A DNA stretch of 64,000 nucleotides. It comes from Ahaetulla prasina. Taxonomy: Eukaryota > Chordata > Lepidosauria > Squamata > Colubridae. The DNA lies in the NCBI RefSeq assembly GCF_028640845.1, contig NC_080541.1, forward strand, positions 29,406,435 to 29,470,434. The letters are read 5' to 3'. Below the pieces are notes generated by a model. That model ran no database searches and had not been told where the DNA came from. It saw nothing but the letters and a program-made list of their open reading frames with translations. Positions 1-12,149 of this stretch are shown here, in pieces (position 1 is the stretch's first letter; every line of letters begins with the position of its first letter). Position numbers and translations under genes: made by a program.

Positions 1-560
1 ACCACCATTTTAAAAATCCTCCCACCAGAAGACTACAACACAACACAAAGGACAGCATCAAAAATCACTCCATAAGGGACGTAAGTAACTACATATAGAA
101 GTACAACAGTACCTATATAAGGAAGTAAAAGTCAATTACTGCAAAACCCTTTCCAAGCTTCAAAACCATTTCATTCTACTTTATTACTTTACTTCATTAA
201 GCAATGATTAAATAGAAGTTCTAAAATTATTAAATAATAGAAGTTCTAATATTATTGATCTATCAATTAATTGATTAGCTGATTATTCAATTGTCTAGTT
301 AATTAATTATTAACAATTCATTAATTGATTAGATTTACATTACTTTACTGATCTATTACTAACTGAGTAAGTACTGTGAATAGTGCATATTTACTGATTT
401 ATTACTAATTAGTGTTAATTTTTAATTGATTAGAGTGACATTGTTTACTGACCTTTTATTAACTGATTAATTACTGTGAATAGAGCATATATTACACCTA
501 TTAATTAGTTTTATTGATCATTGATTAATTAGTTTTATTGATCAAAGTCACAAATCTACC
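1..560 (+). other. AT-rich leader, probable 5' UTR of the following LINE
   Basis: AT-rich sequence with no protein-like frame lies directly upstream of the ORF1 remnant of a LINE. From about 312 to 495 a segment of roughly 70-110 bp occurs twice in imperfect tandem: both copies hold ATTGATTAGA, a TTTACTGA block, and TACTGTGAATAG followed by a GCATAT block. Tandem units before ORF1 are known as promoter units in some LINEs. Reading this as 5' UTR is inference, because the true 5' end of the element is not visible and may lie outside the window. Confidence 0.4.
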
Positions 561-1620
561 ATGCCAAAAAACAACAACCAAGCAATCAAACAACCAAGCA
601 AACAACCAAACAAAAAGATAGATATCTTTACTAATGGCTCAATTAAAAATAAAGACATCTCTACCAATGACCACATAAATGACCCATCCAAATGCTTTCT
701 ATATACAGATCTCTCCAAGCAGAATGAGATTACTATAAAATGCTACCTGTGCAATACATACGCCCATCAATCATGCTTAGGATATACCGAAAACATAATC
801 TAATTTCTACAAAAATCCACAAATTCACTTACTAATCTCTGCCCATCATGCAAACCAAAATTAGACCAACTCGGTATCATGTCTGATAAGTTCAACACCA
901 TGGAAACACAACTATCATCCTTTAACAACATAGAAATACGTTTACTATCATCCCTTATAAAAATAGAAACACACGCTTAGTATCTCTTGAAAAGAAAAAT
1001 ACAATACAGAAAAGTGAATTTACGGTAAATCAAAATTCTATCCCAATTCAACAACTTCAACCACAACAGCAACAACAACCACAACAGCAACAACCTCTAC
1101 CACAACCAGCCACCTACCCAACAAATGACATTTCTTTACTCATCAAAGATGCCATTGAACGAGAACAAAAACATCACAATGCCATTTTATTTGGTCTTGA
1201 GGACACCAGTGAATCTAATGATATTACAAAAGTATGCGACATCATCAGCAATTGTTAGACACCATCCATCTCCCCAGAATAAATCATTGATGTTTCCCGA
1301 GACAGCCCTGAGTTTAAATACGGTGATGGCTCAGTGGCCCCATGTTTCTGCAGAGTAATTTGCAAAAGTAAATTCATTCACACCATCAACTCAATTGCAA
1401 GAAGCAACTCAAGTATAACAAATTTCACCCAAGGCCTGACCTTTCTACACTTCAAAAAATCCGCTCTTGTGAACTACGTGCTAAACTCAAAACACACCAA
1501 AACTGGGGAAAAACAGACTTATACATTGATTACCATGCTGACTGTATTAAAAGTAAGAACAATGGTCTGCACCCCAATAACCACCACCCCAACAACCAAC
1601 ACTAGGCATGTATGCCTCTA
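561..1620 (+). pseudogene. LINE ORF1 remnant (zinc-finger/PHD-like, RRM-like)
   Basis: ORF1 of non-LTR elements encodes an RNA-binding protein that packages the element transcript. The frame from 561 holds a Cys/His cluster (CYLCNTYAHQSCLG, then CPSCK near 841 after an in-frame stop at 801), which fits the PHD-like finger of CR1-type ORF1. A Gln/Pro-rich stretch follows at about 1045-1115. Near 1150-1240 comes a segment (EREQKHHNAILFGLE) typical of the start of an ORF1 RRM-like domain. Stops and frame changes interrupt it, so it is a pseudogene. Domain names are from pattern recognition only. Confidence 0.6.
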
Positions 1621-3306
1621 ACTTCATGAAAATCCAGCGCCACAGACCTTAAATGCAAACTACTTAATTCACGAAGCCTCATAAACAAAATACCAGAATT
1701 CCTCCTTCTACTAAATATGACTATATTCGACATTATATTTGTATGCAATATGTGGCTGAATTCATCACTACCAGACTCCATTGCCACAGTAAGAGACTAT
1801 CATGTGTACAGGTCTGACAGTGAAATCCGTAGAGGGGATGGTGTTGCTATCTTCTATGAAAAATCTCTAAATCTAAAAAATATTCAAGTTACACAGAAGT
1901 TAGCTCTTCCTGAGACCATCGTATGCGACCTTTCCCTAAACACCACGATTCGCTTCATACTTTGTTACAGAGCCTCTGATTATGACCTTGTACATGCAAA
2001 CAAACTAACATCACTACTAACATGGGCAGCTTCCTGCTCAACACCCTCTTATCTTTCTTGGTGACCTAAATCTACCTCTTATTAATTGGACCCTAAACGA
2101 ATGTACAGCTGAACCCATACATGCAAACCTGTACAATGCTGTAACTAATCTGGGACTAGATCAACTAGTAACTAATAACACTAGACACAACAACTGCCTT
2201 GATCTCATCTTCTGCAACGGTTTAAATTCAATTTATGGACTACAAATAAAAGAACCCTTTTCCAACAGTGACCATAGCATGATAGACTTTTATCTCAACT
2301 TACGTCCTCACATAGACAATCATAATGACAGAATCCCAAAGTATAACTTTAGAAAAGCCAACTATGATCTCATAACTGATGACCTTTCATCTCTTGATTG
2401 GCAAACTATTCACTGGCTGCATCACTTCCAAAGACCATTATAACATTTTTTGCAAGAAGTCAAAAGAATCATCAAACTATATGTACCACTAATAATCCCC
2501 AAAACCAGGAAAAATAAATTACCCATAACAATAAGAAAGCTTCAAACAAACAAAAAACCTCTCTTTGGTGCAAAAACAAAACTGGCTACGTAGCTAACTT
2601 CAAAAGTCGCTACAAAACCGTATGCTGACGGATAAAGGCAGAATGCATCAGTTATCACGGCAAACAAGAGGAAAACCTAATACGCACTAAATCCACCCAG
2701 GCCTTCTGCAATTTCATTAACAACAAACTTAAAGACTTAAGATCCATCCCACCACTAAAAGGACCAAACGGGAAAGACTGTAATGATGAAACAGTTAAGT
2801 CCAACCTCTTCAACACATTCTTCAGTTCAGTCTTTGTAAACAGCAATGGCTCATGCCCCTCATTTCCCAATTGTACCACAACTATTCACAACAATCTACT
2901 ACATGTCGATTTCACAGAAGATGCCATTGAAAAGGTACTACGCAACCTAAAATCATCTCTATCGATTGGCCCTGATGGATTATGTGCCTACTTCCTAAAG
3001 AAGCTCTCAACCACCATAGCAGAACCACTTAGCATAATTTACGAAATATCTTTCAGAACCAGCTCCTTACCTAACTTATGGTCACTAGCCACAGTCATTC
3101 CTATCTTCAAAAAGGGTGACCCCAGCCTAGTTGATAATTACAGACCAAGCTCTATGTTGTGTCACCTGCAAAATCATAAATCCATCATAAACAAATCCAT
3201 TATCCTCTACTTAAGAGACTAACAACCTACTCTCTAACAAGCAATTTGGCATTAGAAAAACATTGTCCTGCAATCTGCAACTATTACATTGCAAAAACAT
3301 ATGGAC

Positions 3307-3342
3307 TTCAAAACTCGACCAGGGTTTTGGTCGAGTTTTGAA
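3307..3342. repeat. Perfect 14-bp hairpin inside the LINE RT
   Basis: Positions 3307-3320 (TTCAAAACTCGACC) are the exact reverse complement of 3329-3342, with an 8-base loop. It lies in the RT-coding part of the dead LINE, just before DFCKAF, where related LINEs have ordinary coding sequence. It probably arose as a small templated inversion. No function is implied. Confidence 0.85.
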
Positions 3343-3681
3343 TAGATGCAATTTATATAGACTTCTGTAAAGCCTTCAATTCAGTGGTATATGACAAGCT
3401 ACTTCTAAAATTAAAATCTTATGGCATTTCCGGGTTCCTGCATAAATGGGTAGTTGCGTTCCTATCAAACAGGCAGCAAGTAGTCAAAATAGGAAATGCT
3501 TTATCTAATCCTGCAGCTGTTAACAGTGGTGTCCCCCAAGGCAGTGTTTTAGGACCCACACTCTTTATACTTTATACCTTTGCGATCATATTATAAGCAT
3601 CTCTTTGTGGATTATGTAAAATTATTAAACACCACTGACAAGGCTGCTACTCTACAAAAAGACCTTGGCTGTGTGTCAGAA

Positions 3682-3968
3682 AGGGACGTGGTGACTCAGT
3701 GGCTAAGATGCTGATCTTGTCAATTGAAAGCTCGGCAGTTCAGCGGTTTGAATCCCTAGTGCCGCAAGTAGAAAAAATAGGAACCACTTTTGGTGGCAAG
3801 GTAACAGTGTTCTATCTGCCCTTGGCATTTAGTTATGTCAGCCACATGACCATGGCGATGTCTTCGGACAGTGCTGGCTCTTTGGCTTTGAAACGGAGAT
3901 GAGCACTGCCTCCTAGAGTCAGGAACGACTAGCACATATGTGCGAGGGGAACCTTTACCTTTACCTTA
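3682..3968 (+). mobile_element. Sauria-type SINE inserted in LINE ORF2
   Basis: A tRNA-derived head carries an A-box-like GTGGTGACTCAGTGGCTAAG and a B-box-like GGTTTGAATCC. The body is characteristic (GTCTTCGGACAGTGCTGGCTC, then GAACGACTAGCACATATGTG), and the element ends in the short repeat tail CCTTTACCTTTACCTT. Such tails are typical of Sauria SINEs, reported to be mobilised by BovB-type LINEs. A 10-bp target duplication, TGTGTCAGAA, lies at 3672-3681 and 3969-3978. Part of the middle is missing compared with other copies here. Confidence 0.85.
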
Positions 3969-4844
3969 TGTGTCAGAATGGTCAAACAATTGGCAACTCC
4001 AAATCTCAACCAACAAATGCTCTGTCTTACATATTGGCAAAAAAAAAATCACAAAATACAATACAAACAGATGACCCTCACTCTGTCAAAGACCTTGGAG
4101 TACTCATCTCAAATGATCTAAGTGCCAGAGCTCACTGTAACATCATTGCTAAAAAAGCATTAAGAGTTGTTAACCTAATCTTGCGTAGCTTCTTCTCCAG
4201 TAATATTGAACTGCAAACTAGGACATACAAAACTTTTGCCAGACTAATTCTTGAATACAGCTCATCTGTCTGGAATCCACACTGCATATTGGACATTAAT
4301 ACAATCAAACGAGTCCAGAGATATTTCATAAAAAGAGTCCTCCACTCTTCTGCTCACAACAAAATACCTTATGCCACCAGACTCAAAATTTTGGGCTTAG
4401 ACAACTTAGAACTTTGCCATCTTCGGTCTGACCTAAGCGTAGTACATAAAATCATTTGCTACAATGTCCTACCAGCCAATGTATACTTCAGCTTCAACCA
4501 AAGCAATACAAGAGCACACAATAGATACAAACTCATGGTAAACCGATCCAAACTAGACTGCAGAAAATATGACTTCAGTAACAGAGTTTTCAACGCCTGG
4601 AATGCACTACCTGACCCTGTGGTTTCTTCCTCAAATTCCCAAAACTTTAAACTTAGACTGTCTACTGTAGACCTCACCCCATTCCTAAGAGGTCTGTAAG
4701 GGGCATGCATAAGCACACTAGCGTGCCTACCATCCCTAATGTTTTATTTTATTCGTATCCTTTTCATGTATTTATAATTACGTTTACACTTGTATCTGTC
4801 ATAAAATACATGCTTGATGAAAATAAATAAATAAAAAAAACAAG

Positions 4845-6744
4845 AGCAGAGCTTGGTTCAAAAGGCATCATTACCTTATATTAATGAATATAGACAACGA
4901 TGATAAAATATACCAATAATTACATTTAGGTGATAGGTTACTGCTTTTTTGACTGTAACTCTCTTTTTGCACAATTTATCAGGAATCTTTAGCATTCCTA
5001 TTGCTCCATAGACCCTGGACAAGAAAACTGACATTAAATGCTACATGTCTATCCCAACATATGTAAAAAAGGAAGAATTGCAAATGGTGAACTATTACAA
5101 AGAGTATCTTCTGAGAACCAAGTTAGGTTCACACTAGCCAGTTCACAAAAGCTTCTTAGGAACGGTCATGCTATGAGGAGACTTTAAATTGAATTTGCCA
5201 TTCAAAAGCTGGAAATATGTCAGCATATGTTCAGTTGTTCTTTCTCTCTTTTTTACCCCCTGTCTTCCCTGAGAATTCAGAACAAAACACACTCCTGTCA
5301 GACCCTCCTCCTATCCCCCTTTTCTCTCCGGAATGTGTTCCTCATTTAGATTTTCCAACCAAAAAAAAAAAAAAATTAAATATGCTTTTCTAATAAAGGA
5401 GTCTGGAGCGATCCTCCTGAAACAGTAACGTGTAACAGAATGAGCAATGTTTTGTGATAGTAAAATTCATTCTCTCCAGATATGATGGCTTGGTGTCTTC
5501 CTCTATCAAAGAGGAACAGTTACAACACACTACAGCAGAGAAGGCACATTCCCCACCCATCGCAGCCTATTAAAAAAAAAATCAACATTCTCTCTTCAGA
5601 AAATACATATTGACACCCCTAGTGATAAGAGTTCTGCAAAGCCAGAATCCTCATTTTCCATAGAGGGCCCCCGCCCTGTTTGATTAGTTTAGACTCCACC
5701 CCTTAGGAGACATGAAAAGAAAAGTAATCTGTGGGAACAGCCGCTCCGAACTTTAAAACTTCGTGAGGAGGGGGTGGGGGGGGAGAAAGGGAAAAAAAGG
5801 GAAAGGGAGGAAAAAAAGCCCATTCTTTCTTCGTTATGGTTTGCTGAATATTCCTTTGTCTTGTTGTATAATAGAAATGATGTTCATGGCACTGGAGTAT
5901 ACACACAATAAATGGTTTTTGTGGTTATCAAACACCTCAGCTTCACTTCAGCATTTAATCACCCAGGAAAAGCTATTTCTTTGCCTTGTATACGATTCTG
6001 CCACAAACATTCTCCCTTCACTGACACCTCACCCCGAAGCACCAGGACTTCAATTTGTACCAAACACTGAATTAAAAATTAAAAATTATTATTTTAAAAT
6101 ATTTATTGAATTACAAAAAAGTGAAACTTTCTTCCTTCTTTTTTTTAACACAAAAAAAGATGTTGGAGAGAAGCCAAAAGTCCGTTCACAGGAGTGACCG
6201 TATTAACACAGAGCAAAAGGTTTGCAACTTCTCATCACAGACAAAGAAAGAGAGAGAGAGAGAATATGCTCAGAATTTTTGGAAGTCTTCCACATGCAGA
6301 ATGGAATTTGCTTAAAACATCCTACAAGGGAATTTATAAAGGGTAATGGGAATTGATAGTGAGTAAATTCACAAATCATACAGTTGGAAGGGATGATTTA
6401 ATGAGAGGAGGTTTGCAGGGAGTCAAAAAATGGGGGATCAAATGCCAAGGCAACACAAGTGGAATAAGGGTTAAGCTTTGTTTGCACAATTATAGATGTC
6501 ATCTGCAATTGTTTGTCAATTTCAGACACTGAATCCAGCTCCTAATTCAGCACTGGAAGTCTGGAATCTATTCTAAACCCTAAAGATACCCAGCAAGAGG
6601 TTTGCCACCTGCCTAGGAAATTGTTTGGATTGCTGAATTGCACTTACTATTAGCAGATTTTCCTTACTATTCATTCAGAATCTAGTTTTTCATAATGTTA
6701 GACCAATAGTCCCATATGCTCTATTCAAGGTCGTAGAGAACATA
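4845..6744. other. No gene or named repeat recognised
   Basis: AT-rich sequence with A-runs (5359-5374, 5571-5582) and a purine-rich G/A tract at about 5765-5818. Short open frames here, including one rich in Arg/Lys/Gly over the purine tract, have no recognisable domain. I see no splice-flanked coding pattern that I would defend. Confidence 0.4.
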
Positions 6745-6890
6745 TCTACAAGTGGTCTTTGACTTACAACCACACTTGAGACCAGAATTTTGATTGCTAA
6801 GCAAGGCAGATATTAAGTGAGTCACACCCAATTTTTTTGCCATGGTTGTTAAGCAAACAAATAAAAGTCATAAAGTGGCAGAGTGGCAGC
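6745..6890. repeat. Fragment of a 'GTAGTCCTCGACTTAC'-type interspersed repeat
   Basis: The wording GGTCTTTGACTTACAACCAC, then AAGTGAGTCACACCCAATTTTTTTGCCATGGTTGTTAAGCAAA, is a short diverged copy of the family seen more completely at 34893-35250, 43025-43300 and 47990-48287. It is probably a non-autonomous DNA transposon. The class is inferred from its terminal wording, not from a clear target duplication. Confidence 0.5.
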
Positions 6891-6894
6891 CAGT

Positions 6895-7880
6895 GAATTT
6901 GAGGGCAAGAGGGAACCTCAGTTCTCGCTTCTCGCTTTGAAGATTTATTATCTGTGTTGTCTGCATGACTATTGAAGCTCTTAGAATAATGCTACTATAG
7001 TTATATAAAATCAAAGCAAGAACACAGCTTGTGCTTTGCCCTTTTTAATGATAATTATTGCCAGCAATATTTTCCCCCAATCTATACTTACAATTAATAA
7101 ATATCCAAAATCATTCAAAAGTTAATAACGGCCAAGTAAGAACAGGGAAGCAGAAAAAAATCACGATAATTTATAAAATCTATTAATGTGGAATTTAAAG
7201 ATAAATTATGATTTGCAGTCACACAACAACAACAAAGATTAATTAACAGTCTAGGTGCCATATTTCTCTAAGAAAAAATAATTACAAAGCAATTCTAATG
7301 CACCGAATGGACTTTTAACATATTCCGAATAAAAATGAAAGTCAGCTTTAAGCCAGGTTAATCAATGTTTTTTTTTTTAATCAATTCCTATATTAGTAGG
7401 AATGCAATAGAACCCTGGACAATTATAACAACATATATCTGTAATAATTCCATAATAGCATTTCAAATGCATAAATACAATGCCTGCTGAAAGCTGAAAT
7501 TGAAGTTTATATTTTAAATAGTATATTTATTTGGTATCATTTGTTTATTTCAAACTTTCTTCTGTGGAGCTCAAAGGAACATTTTAATCTGAATTCATCT
7601 TGATTTACAGAACCCATAAATATGGGGTCAACACATAGATACAATAGTGAGATATTACAAGCTATCAGGGTTTCGTTCTTACACATTCTCCTCTGAGAAT
7701 CAGAATTGATGTTCATGGAGGGGATCAAAATCAATATATGGCATCACAAGGAAGCCCCTTGCTCTCTGTAAGTGCTTGTACTATCCATACATGTATAAAA
7801 AAGGGAAGGATTGGCTCACCATATGCCTTGCCACCTTGCAGGTTTGACATACACATCCCACAATTGCTCCTGGAAACAGA
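6895..7880. other. No gene or named repeat recognised
   Basis: AT-rich DNA without coding domains or clear repeat structure, ending at the fold-back element that begins at 7891. Confidence 0.4.
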
Positions 7881-7890
7881 TACACTATAC

Positions 7891-8024
7891 TAGGAGTCTC
7901 CAACCTTGGCAACTTTGAGACTTATGGACTTCAACTCCCAGAATCCGTAACCAGCAAAGCTGGCTGAGGAATTCTGGGAGCTGAAGTCCACAAGTCTTAG
8001 AGTTGCCAAGGTTGGAGACCCCTG
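7891..8024. mobile_element. Palindromic hAT-like MITE, 8-bp TSD
   Basis: The whole 134-bp unit is an imperfect palindrome. The left half holds GGAGTCTCCAACCTTGGCAAC and the right half its reverse complement ending GGTTGGAGACCCCTG, with AGCAAAGCTGGCT near the centre. The exact 8-bp repeat CACTATAC flanks it at 7883-7890 and 8025-8032, as expected for hAT-superfamily insertions. Related copies are at 46167-47981 (split) and 61248-61381. It has no coding capacity. Confidence 0.85.
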
Positions 8025-8130
8025 CACTATACCACATAATCAATTCTCTTCCAAAAAAAAAAAAATGCTGTTGGCACCTTATTCCTCTGCAGTAAATCCC
8101 ATTGCTTCTTCCATACTAGTTCCTTCGGCT

Positions 8131-8396
8131 TTCTTTTTTTGTTTTGTTTACATTTATACCCCGCCCTTCTCCGAAGACTCAGGGCGGCTTACAATGTATA
8201 AGGCAATAGTCTCATTCTATTTGTATATTTTTTTACAAAGTCAACTTATTGCCCCCCCAACAATCTGGGTCCTCATTTTACCTACCTTATAAAGGGTGGA
8301 AGGCTGAGTCAACCTTGGGCCGGGCTCGAACCTGCAGTAATTGCAGGCTCTGTGTTCTAATAACAGGCTTCTCTACTGCCTGAGCTATCCCGGCCC
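8131..8396 (-). mobile_element. tRNA-headed SINE with L2-type 3' tail
   Basis: On the minus strand the head begins at about 8396 with a tRNA-like GGGCCGGGATAGCTCAGGCA and a B box GGTTCGAGCCC. A body with GACTCAGCCTTCC and GACCCAGATTGTTGG follows, then a 3' end GTAAGCCGCCCTGAGTCTTC and GGGCGGGGTATAAATG before an A-rich tail. The same terminal hairpin-like sequence (CCGCCCTGAGTC) ends the L2 LINEs in this window, implying mobilisation by L2 machinery. Confidence 0.85.
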
Positions 8397-8399
8397 AAG

Positions 8400-11300
8400 G
8401 ATAACTCTTCTCCCTTCACTTGGAACTTCTGATCCTATGTTCCCTATAGTGCTGTTTCTCTGGACATTTCCCTGGCTTTTTTAACCTCTGCTATTGGTCC
8501 ACATGTCTTTGTGAAATCTTTGTGCTATCAATCATATTTGGTGGATTCCCATTACCCCCATTTGAATATTTGAGTTAGAAATCTAATTTTGTTTTAATAT
8601 TGACTGATGATATAAATTAGGACTGGCTAAATATTATGGCACTACATCTGTGCAAGGCTGACCTTTTATGTGAATTGATTCTTGTTGACTTGCCTGATAA
8701 AAAGGGTAAAGAATTAAGCATTTTCCAGCACCTGAACACCTGCAACCCTTGTGTTGGATGGATGGAGCACGTTGCTAAGATTTTATCAATTTTTGCTTAC
8801 GTTTTGAAGAACTGGTTTGCCTTGTCAGACTTTTTATTGATATTTCATTACTGAAGATGTGCTATGGTATCTCTGAAGGCTTTAGAATACATGGTTTTGA
8901 TTTTTCTGTCCCCCCACCCCAATTTGCAAAGACTGTAGACAATGACCTGTTTTCTACGCCTTCAAGCAAACTAATTAAGCTGAATCAGATACACTTCTTG
9001 CCTAAATTGATAACTGGTGGCAGATCCAAATGAATTTTCATAGACCTTTGATGAGTTATATTATAACTCTGTTGCTTGAACTGTGTAATGCTCAAGACCA
9101 ATGCAGAGTCTTTACCATCTCTAAGAGCTAGAAAAATTACAAAGCACAGAAGAAACCATTAGTAGAATTTCCTTCTGACATAATCATTTTCACCCTGCTC
9201 ACTACAAAACATTATTATTTCTTGATTGTGAAATATTTTCAAATTATTCAACTATTTAGAGAACAGCATTCTCTTTTCACTGTGTTTGTTTGGTACTACG
9301 CAGCTAAATGAGTAACATACTATTTATTGACAACTATCCAGATTGACAAATTATGGCTTGCGCTTGCCCTGTAAACTAATATGGTAAACTGGGCATTGAT
9401 CCAGGTTTGCAGGGAAGTTAAAGTCAGAGCTTGTTGACATGTGTGTTAAAACAATGAAATGGCAATTTTCCACAAATCAAGAAATAAAAGCCATGTGGTA
9501 AGCGGATAAACAAGAGAACATGGGGAAAAAATCAATCCATGCTTATGCTACATATATGCTGAATTGGATTTTGGTGCAATGCTATTAGATTAAAATAACT
9601 ATTTTATTGTTAGTTGCTTTTATGGCACTGAATATCAGCATGACAGGAAACCTAATATACAATTTTCTCTGGCAGTTGATGTCTATATATTCCTAGGGAG
9701 CAAATATCAGAGCTAGTTGCTTATTGTCTATTATGCAGAGAATACCTAGAAAAGTCTTTCAGACCATTTCTTATTCTTCTGAGGACTTGGTAAAGCTGGC
9801 CAGGAAAGTAATGAATGGATCTACCTCTGAGGACAACTTGGGCTATACCCAGGAAACAAGAAATATGAAAAAGCCAAACCCGAGCCCAAGGCATTATAAC
9901 TTGAATCCTTAATACAATTATACCTACTGTTTTTTGGCCAGCTACTTTGGTCATGCCTGACCATTTTCTGCAACAAAACCATTGCAAGAATTGCATGGAA
10001 AATCAGCCATTCAGTCATGTCAGCTATTGGCAATCCACGCCACATGGGCCAAATGCAATTTTTAAATGGCTCTGGTATCTTTTTCTAGCCCTCTTAAGTA
10101 ACTGTCCAATCTACTTAGCATGATATGGATACTTCATTTCTGGGTAGTACATTTCTCCAATTTTTCAAAATTTATAGTCCAGTATTGGAGCAGATTTGGG
10201 GGTTTTGTGAAAGCAGACATATTTTGGTGGATGCTTCATTTAGCTCCTGGTTTGGGAAGAGATATAAATTCACACAACTGATGCTCCCAATGCAAACATG
10301 CCAGGTTTCACTCAACATATTACAAAACATGCAAGTTTGCTTGGGAGTAATATGTTCATCCTTCCTTAATTGGGTTGTTTGTAGTTGCAGTTGCACAGGT
10401 TCTGAACATCCCCACTTCAAATTTGCTTCTTTCTAAAATGAAATGTGGTACCACCTGCCAACTTTGCAAAGCAAATTGGGTTGGTGGAGTCTTATTTAAT
10501 TCATTAATGCTGGTAAAGCTCTTTGCAATTCTCTGATGAAAGATGTTATTAGGCATCCAAAGTTTTAATTATTTAAAAGCATTATGTCAGTTCCCCATCT
10601 GCATTGTTTGTTCCTGGTGCAAGACAGAAATAATTTCAGGAAAATGAATGCTAGAGCTTATATTGCCATTCTAAATACTAATGCTGAAAATTTTTGATTC
10701 TAATGGCTTTTTAATAGAACTTGTTACTATTTGTAATGCTGTTTTTATTATGTATTAAGTGCCTTTCCCCTAAAAATACTTAATCTGATTGCAATTAAAT
10801 ATTTTTCAATAGATGTCTTGCTTTTGTGCTTCTGGTATGGATTTATTATTTTATTACATTTGATATTATACAGATTTTTAATATACAACTAATTTATTAT
10901 TAAATGCTAATAATGTAATAATCCTACTGGATCAAATTAAAGTCATAACTAGTCCAGAAACCAGCTTCTCCACCAATTGGTCTTCCAAATCCTTATGAGA
11001 AGACCCCTCATAGACATTAGGACTTGGATCTGGAAAGTAATATACAAGCATGATCATAGTTAGTAACCTTTGATATATTTCTTTTGAAAGAGAGGCTACT
11101 ATTCAGTGTTTAATGGAAGACAAGAACATTAAAACATATTTTAAGTGAATGAATCATACTGGGTATGCATTTATTTAAAGGAAATGATCAGTGGCTTAAC
11201 GGAAGCGTACAAGACTTGTGCACAGAAATTCCCAGCATCAGCCTGTCAATTCCAGTTTAAAAGACCAGGTGATGTGTGTGAACAACTGTTCTGTGGGCAA

Positions 11301-11815
11301 TTAAAGTAAACAGATCCAGCCAAGAGGGACAAATTAGTTGACCTACTATACATTTGAGAAGTGTGTCTATGCCAACAGAATCTCCTTTTAACCTGAAATG
11401 TGTATTATGTCAAATGATCTGACTGATTGCATCTAGCAGTTGTGGAAACTTACCAGTATATGCACAAACAAACCAATTTCTAGAATTTTTAGTGCCAAAG
11501 TTTAGAGACGAGGAATTGAACTTTGCCCATCAGATGAGCTTCTGTGCAGAATTATATCATAGATGACTAAAGCAAGCTAAGGGAGAGACAAAGAATCATT
11601 CCTTTACTATAGGAAAGATTTAGTTGTCATGTCTAAATTCAGTCTACATTTTTACATCCAAACATAGAATCCTATCAGTACTTGTATATGCTGGTAAAGT
11701 CTGCTTTTTTGTTTGAATTCCTCCATGATGACTATGAAGAAAAACTCAAAGGCAGTTTATTAAAACATATTTTCATTTATTCACAGCATGTTAAGTTAAA
11801 TATATACTTTACCAT
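8400..11815. other. Long stretch without recognised gene or repeat
   Basis: About 3.4 kb of moderately AT-rich DNA. Open frames of 60-100 codons on both strands overlap one another and show no domain, signal peptide or codon pattern worth calling. It could be unique intergenic or intronic sequence. Confidence 0.4.
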
Positions 11816-11820
11816 GTTTA

Positions 11821-12140
11821 GAATAGAATAGAATTTTTTATTGGCCAAGTGTGATTGGACACACAAGGAATTTGTCTTGGTGCATATGCTCTCAGTGTAC
11901 ATAAAAGAAAAGATATGTTCATCAAGGTACAACATTTACAACACAAATGATGGTCAATAAATCAATATAAATCATAAGGATTGCCAGCAACAAGTTATAG
12001 TCATACAGTCATAAATGGAAAGAGATTGGTGATGGGAATGATGAGAAGATTAATAGTAGTGCAGATTCAGTAAATAGTTTGACAGTGTTGATGGAATTAT
12101 TTGTTTAGCAGAGTGATGGCCTTCGGGAAAAAACTGTTCT
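11821..12140 (-). mobile_element. CR1-L3 ('Snake1'-type) LINE 3' end, short AATAG tail
   Basis: The minus-strand 3' end of a LINE. From 12140 downward it reads the end of the coding region (SFFPKAITLL-type wording), the 3' UTR, CCAATCACACTTGGCCAATA, and then a tail of only about three AATAG units at 11821-11836. The same 3' UTR occurs at 13756, 31333, 46249 and, on the plus strand, 62885. Assignment to CR1-L3 rests on the known link between that LINE and AATAG arrays in snakes. It is 5'-truncated. Confidence 0.75.
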
Positions 12141-12149
12141 CTTTTTCTG

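Larger units (their letters stand above)
1640..4699 (+). pseudogene. LINE ORF2 remnant (endonuclease + reverse transcriptase)
   Basis: ORF2 nicks target DNA and primes cDNA synthesis. Endonuclease motifs are readable: NSRSL near 1670, a degraded ETWL box reading NMWL near 1750, DGVAIFYE near 1840, FLGDLNLPLINW near 2053 (frame-shifted from the preceding ORF) and SDHSMIDF near 2267. RT motifs include a YRP box near 3140, DFCKAFNS near 3360 and SGVPQGSVLGP near 3525. The catalytic FxDD box reads FVDY at 3604-3615, so the second aspartate is lost. The SINE at 3682-3968 interrupts the frame. The C-terminal domain resumes and ends at 4699. The protein cannot be functional. Confidence 0.8.
561..4840 (+). 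mobile_element. CR1/Jockey-superfamily LINE, near full length, inactive
   Basis: The order is that of a non-LTR retrotransposon: ORF1 with a zinc-finger-like segment, ORF2 with apurinic endonuclease then reverse transcriptase, a short 3' UTR and an AAATAAATAAAT-type tail at about 4818-4840. Frames are broken many times and a SINE splits ORF2 at 3682-3968. Related 3' ends occur at about 41349-42155 (+) and 59780-60140 (-), so the family is repeated. The C-terminal block ending LTPFLRGL is shared with the 41-kb copy. The clade within the superfamily (Rex1-, Jockey- or CR1-like) is uncertain. Confidence 0.85.

Noticed and set aside
8325..8396. tRNA gene
   Set aside because: The tRNA-like sequence with a B box is the head of a SINE; its body and L2-type tail follow directly, and the same head recurs at 15905-16179 and 49451-49717.
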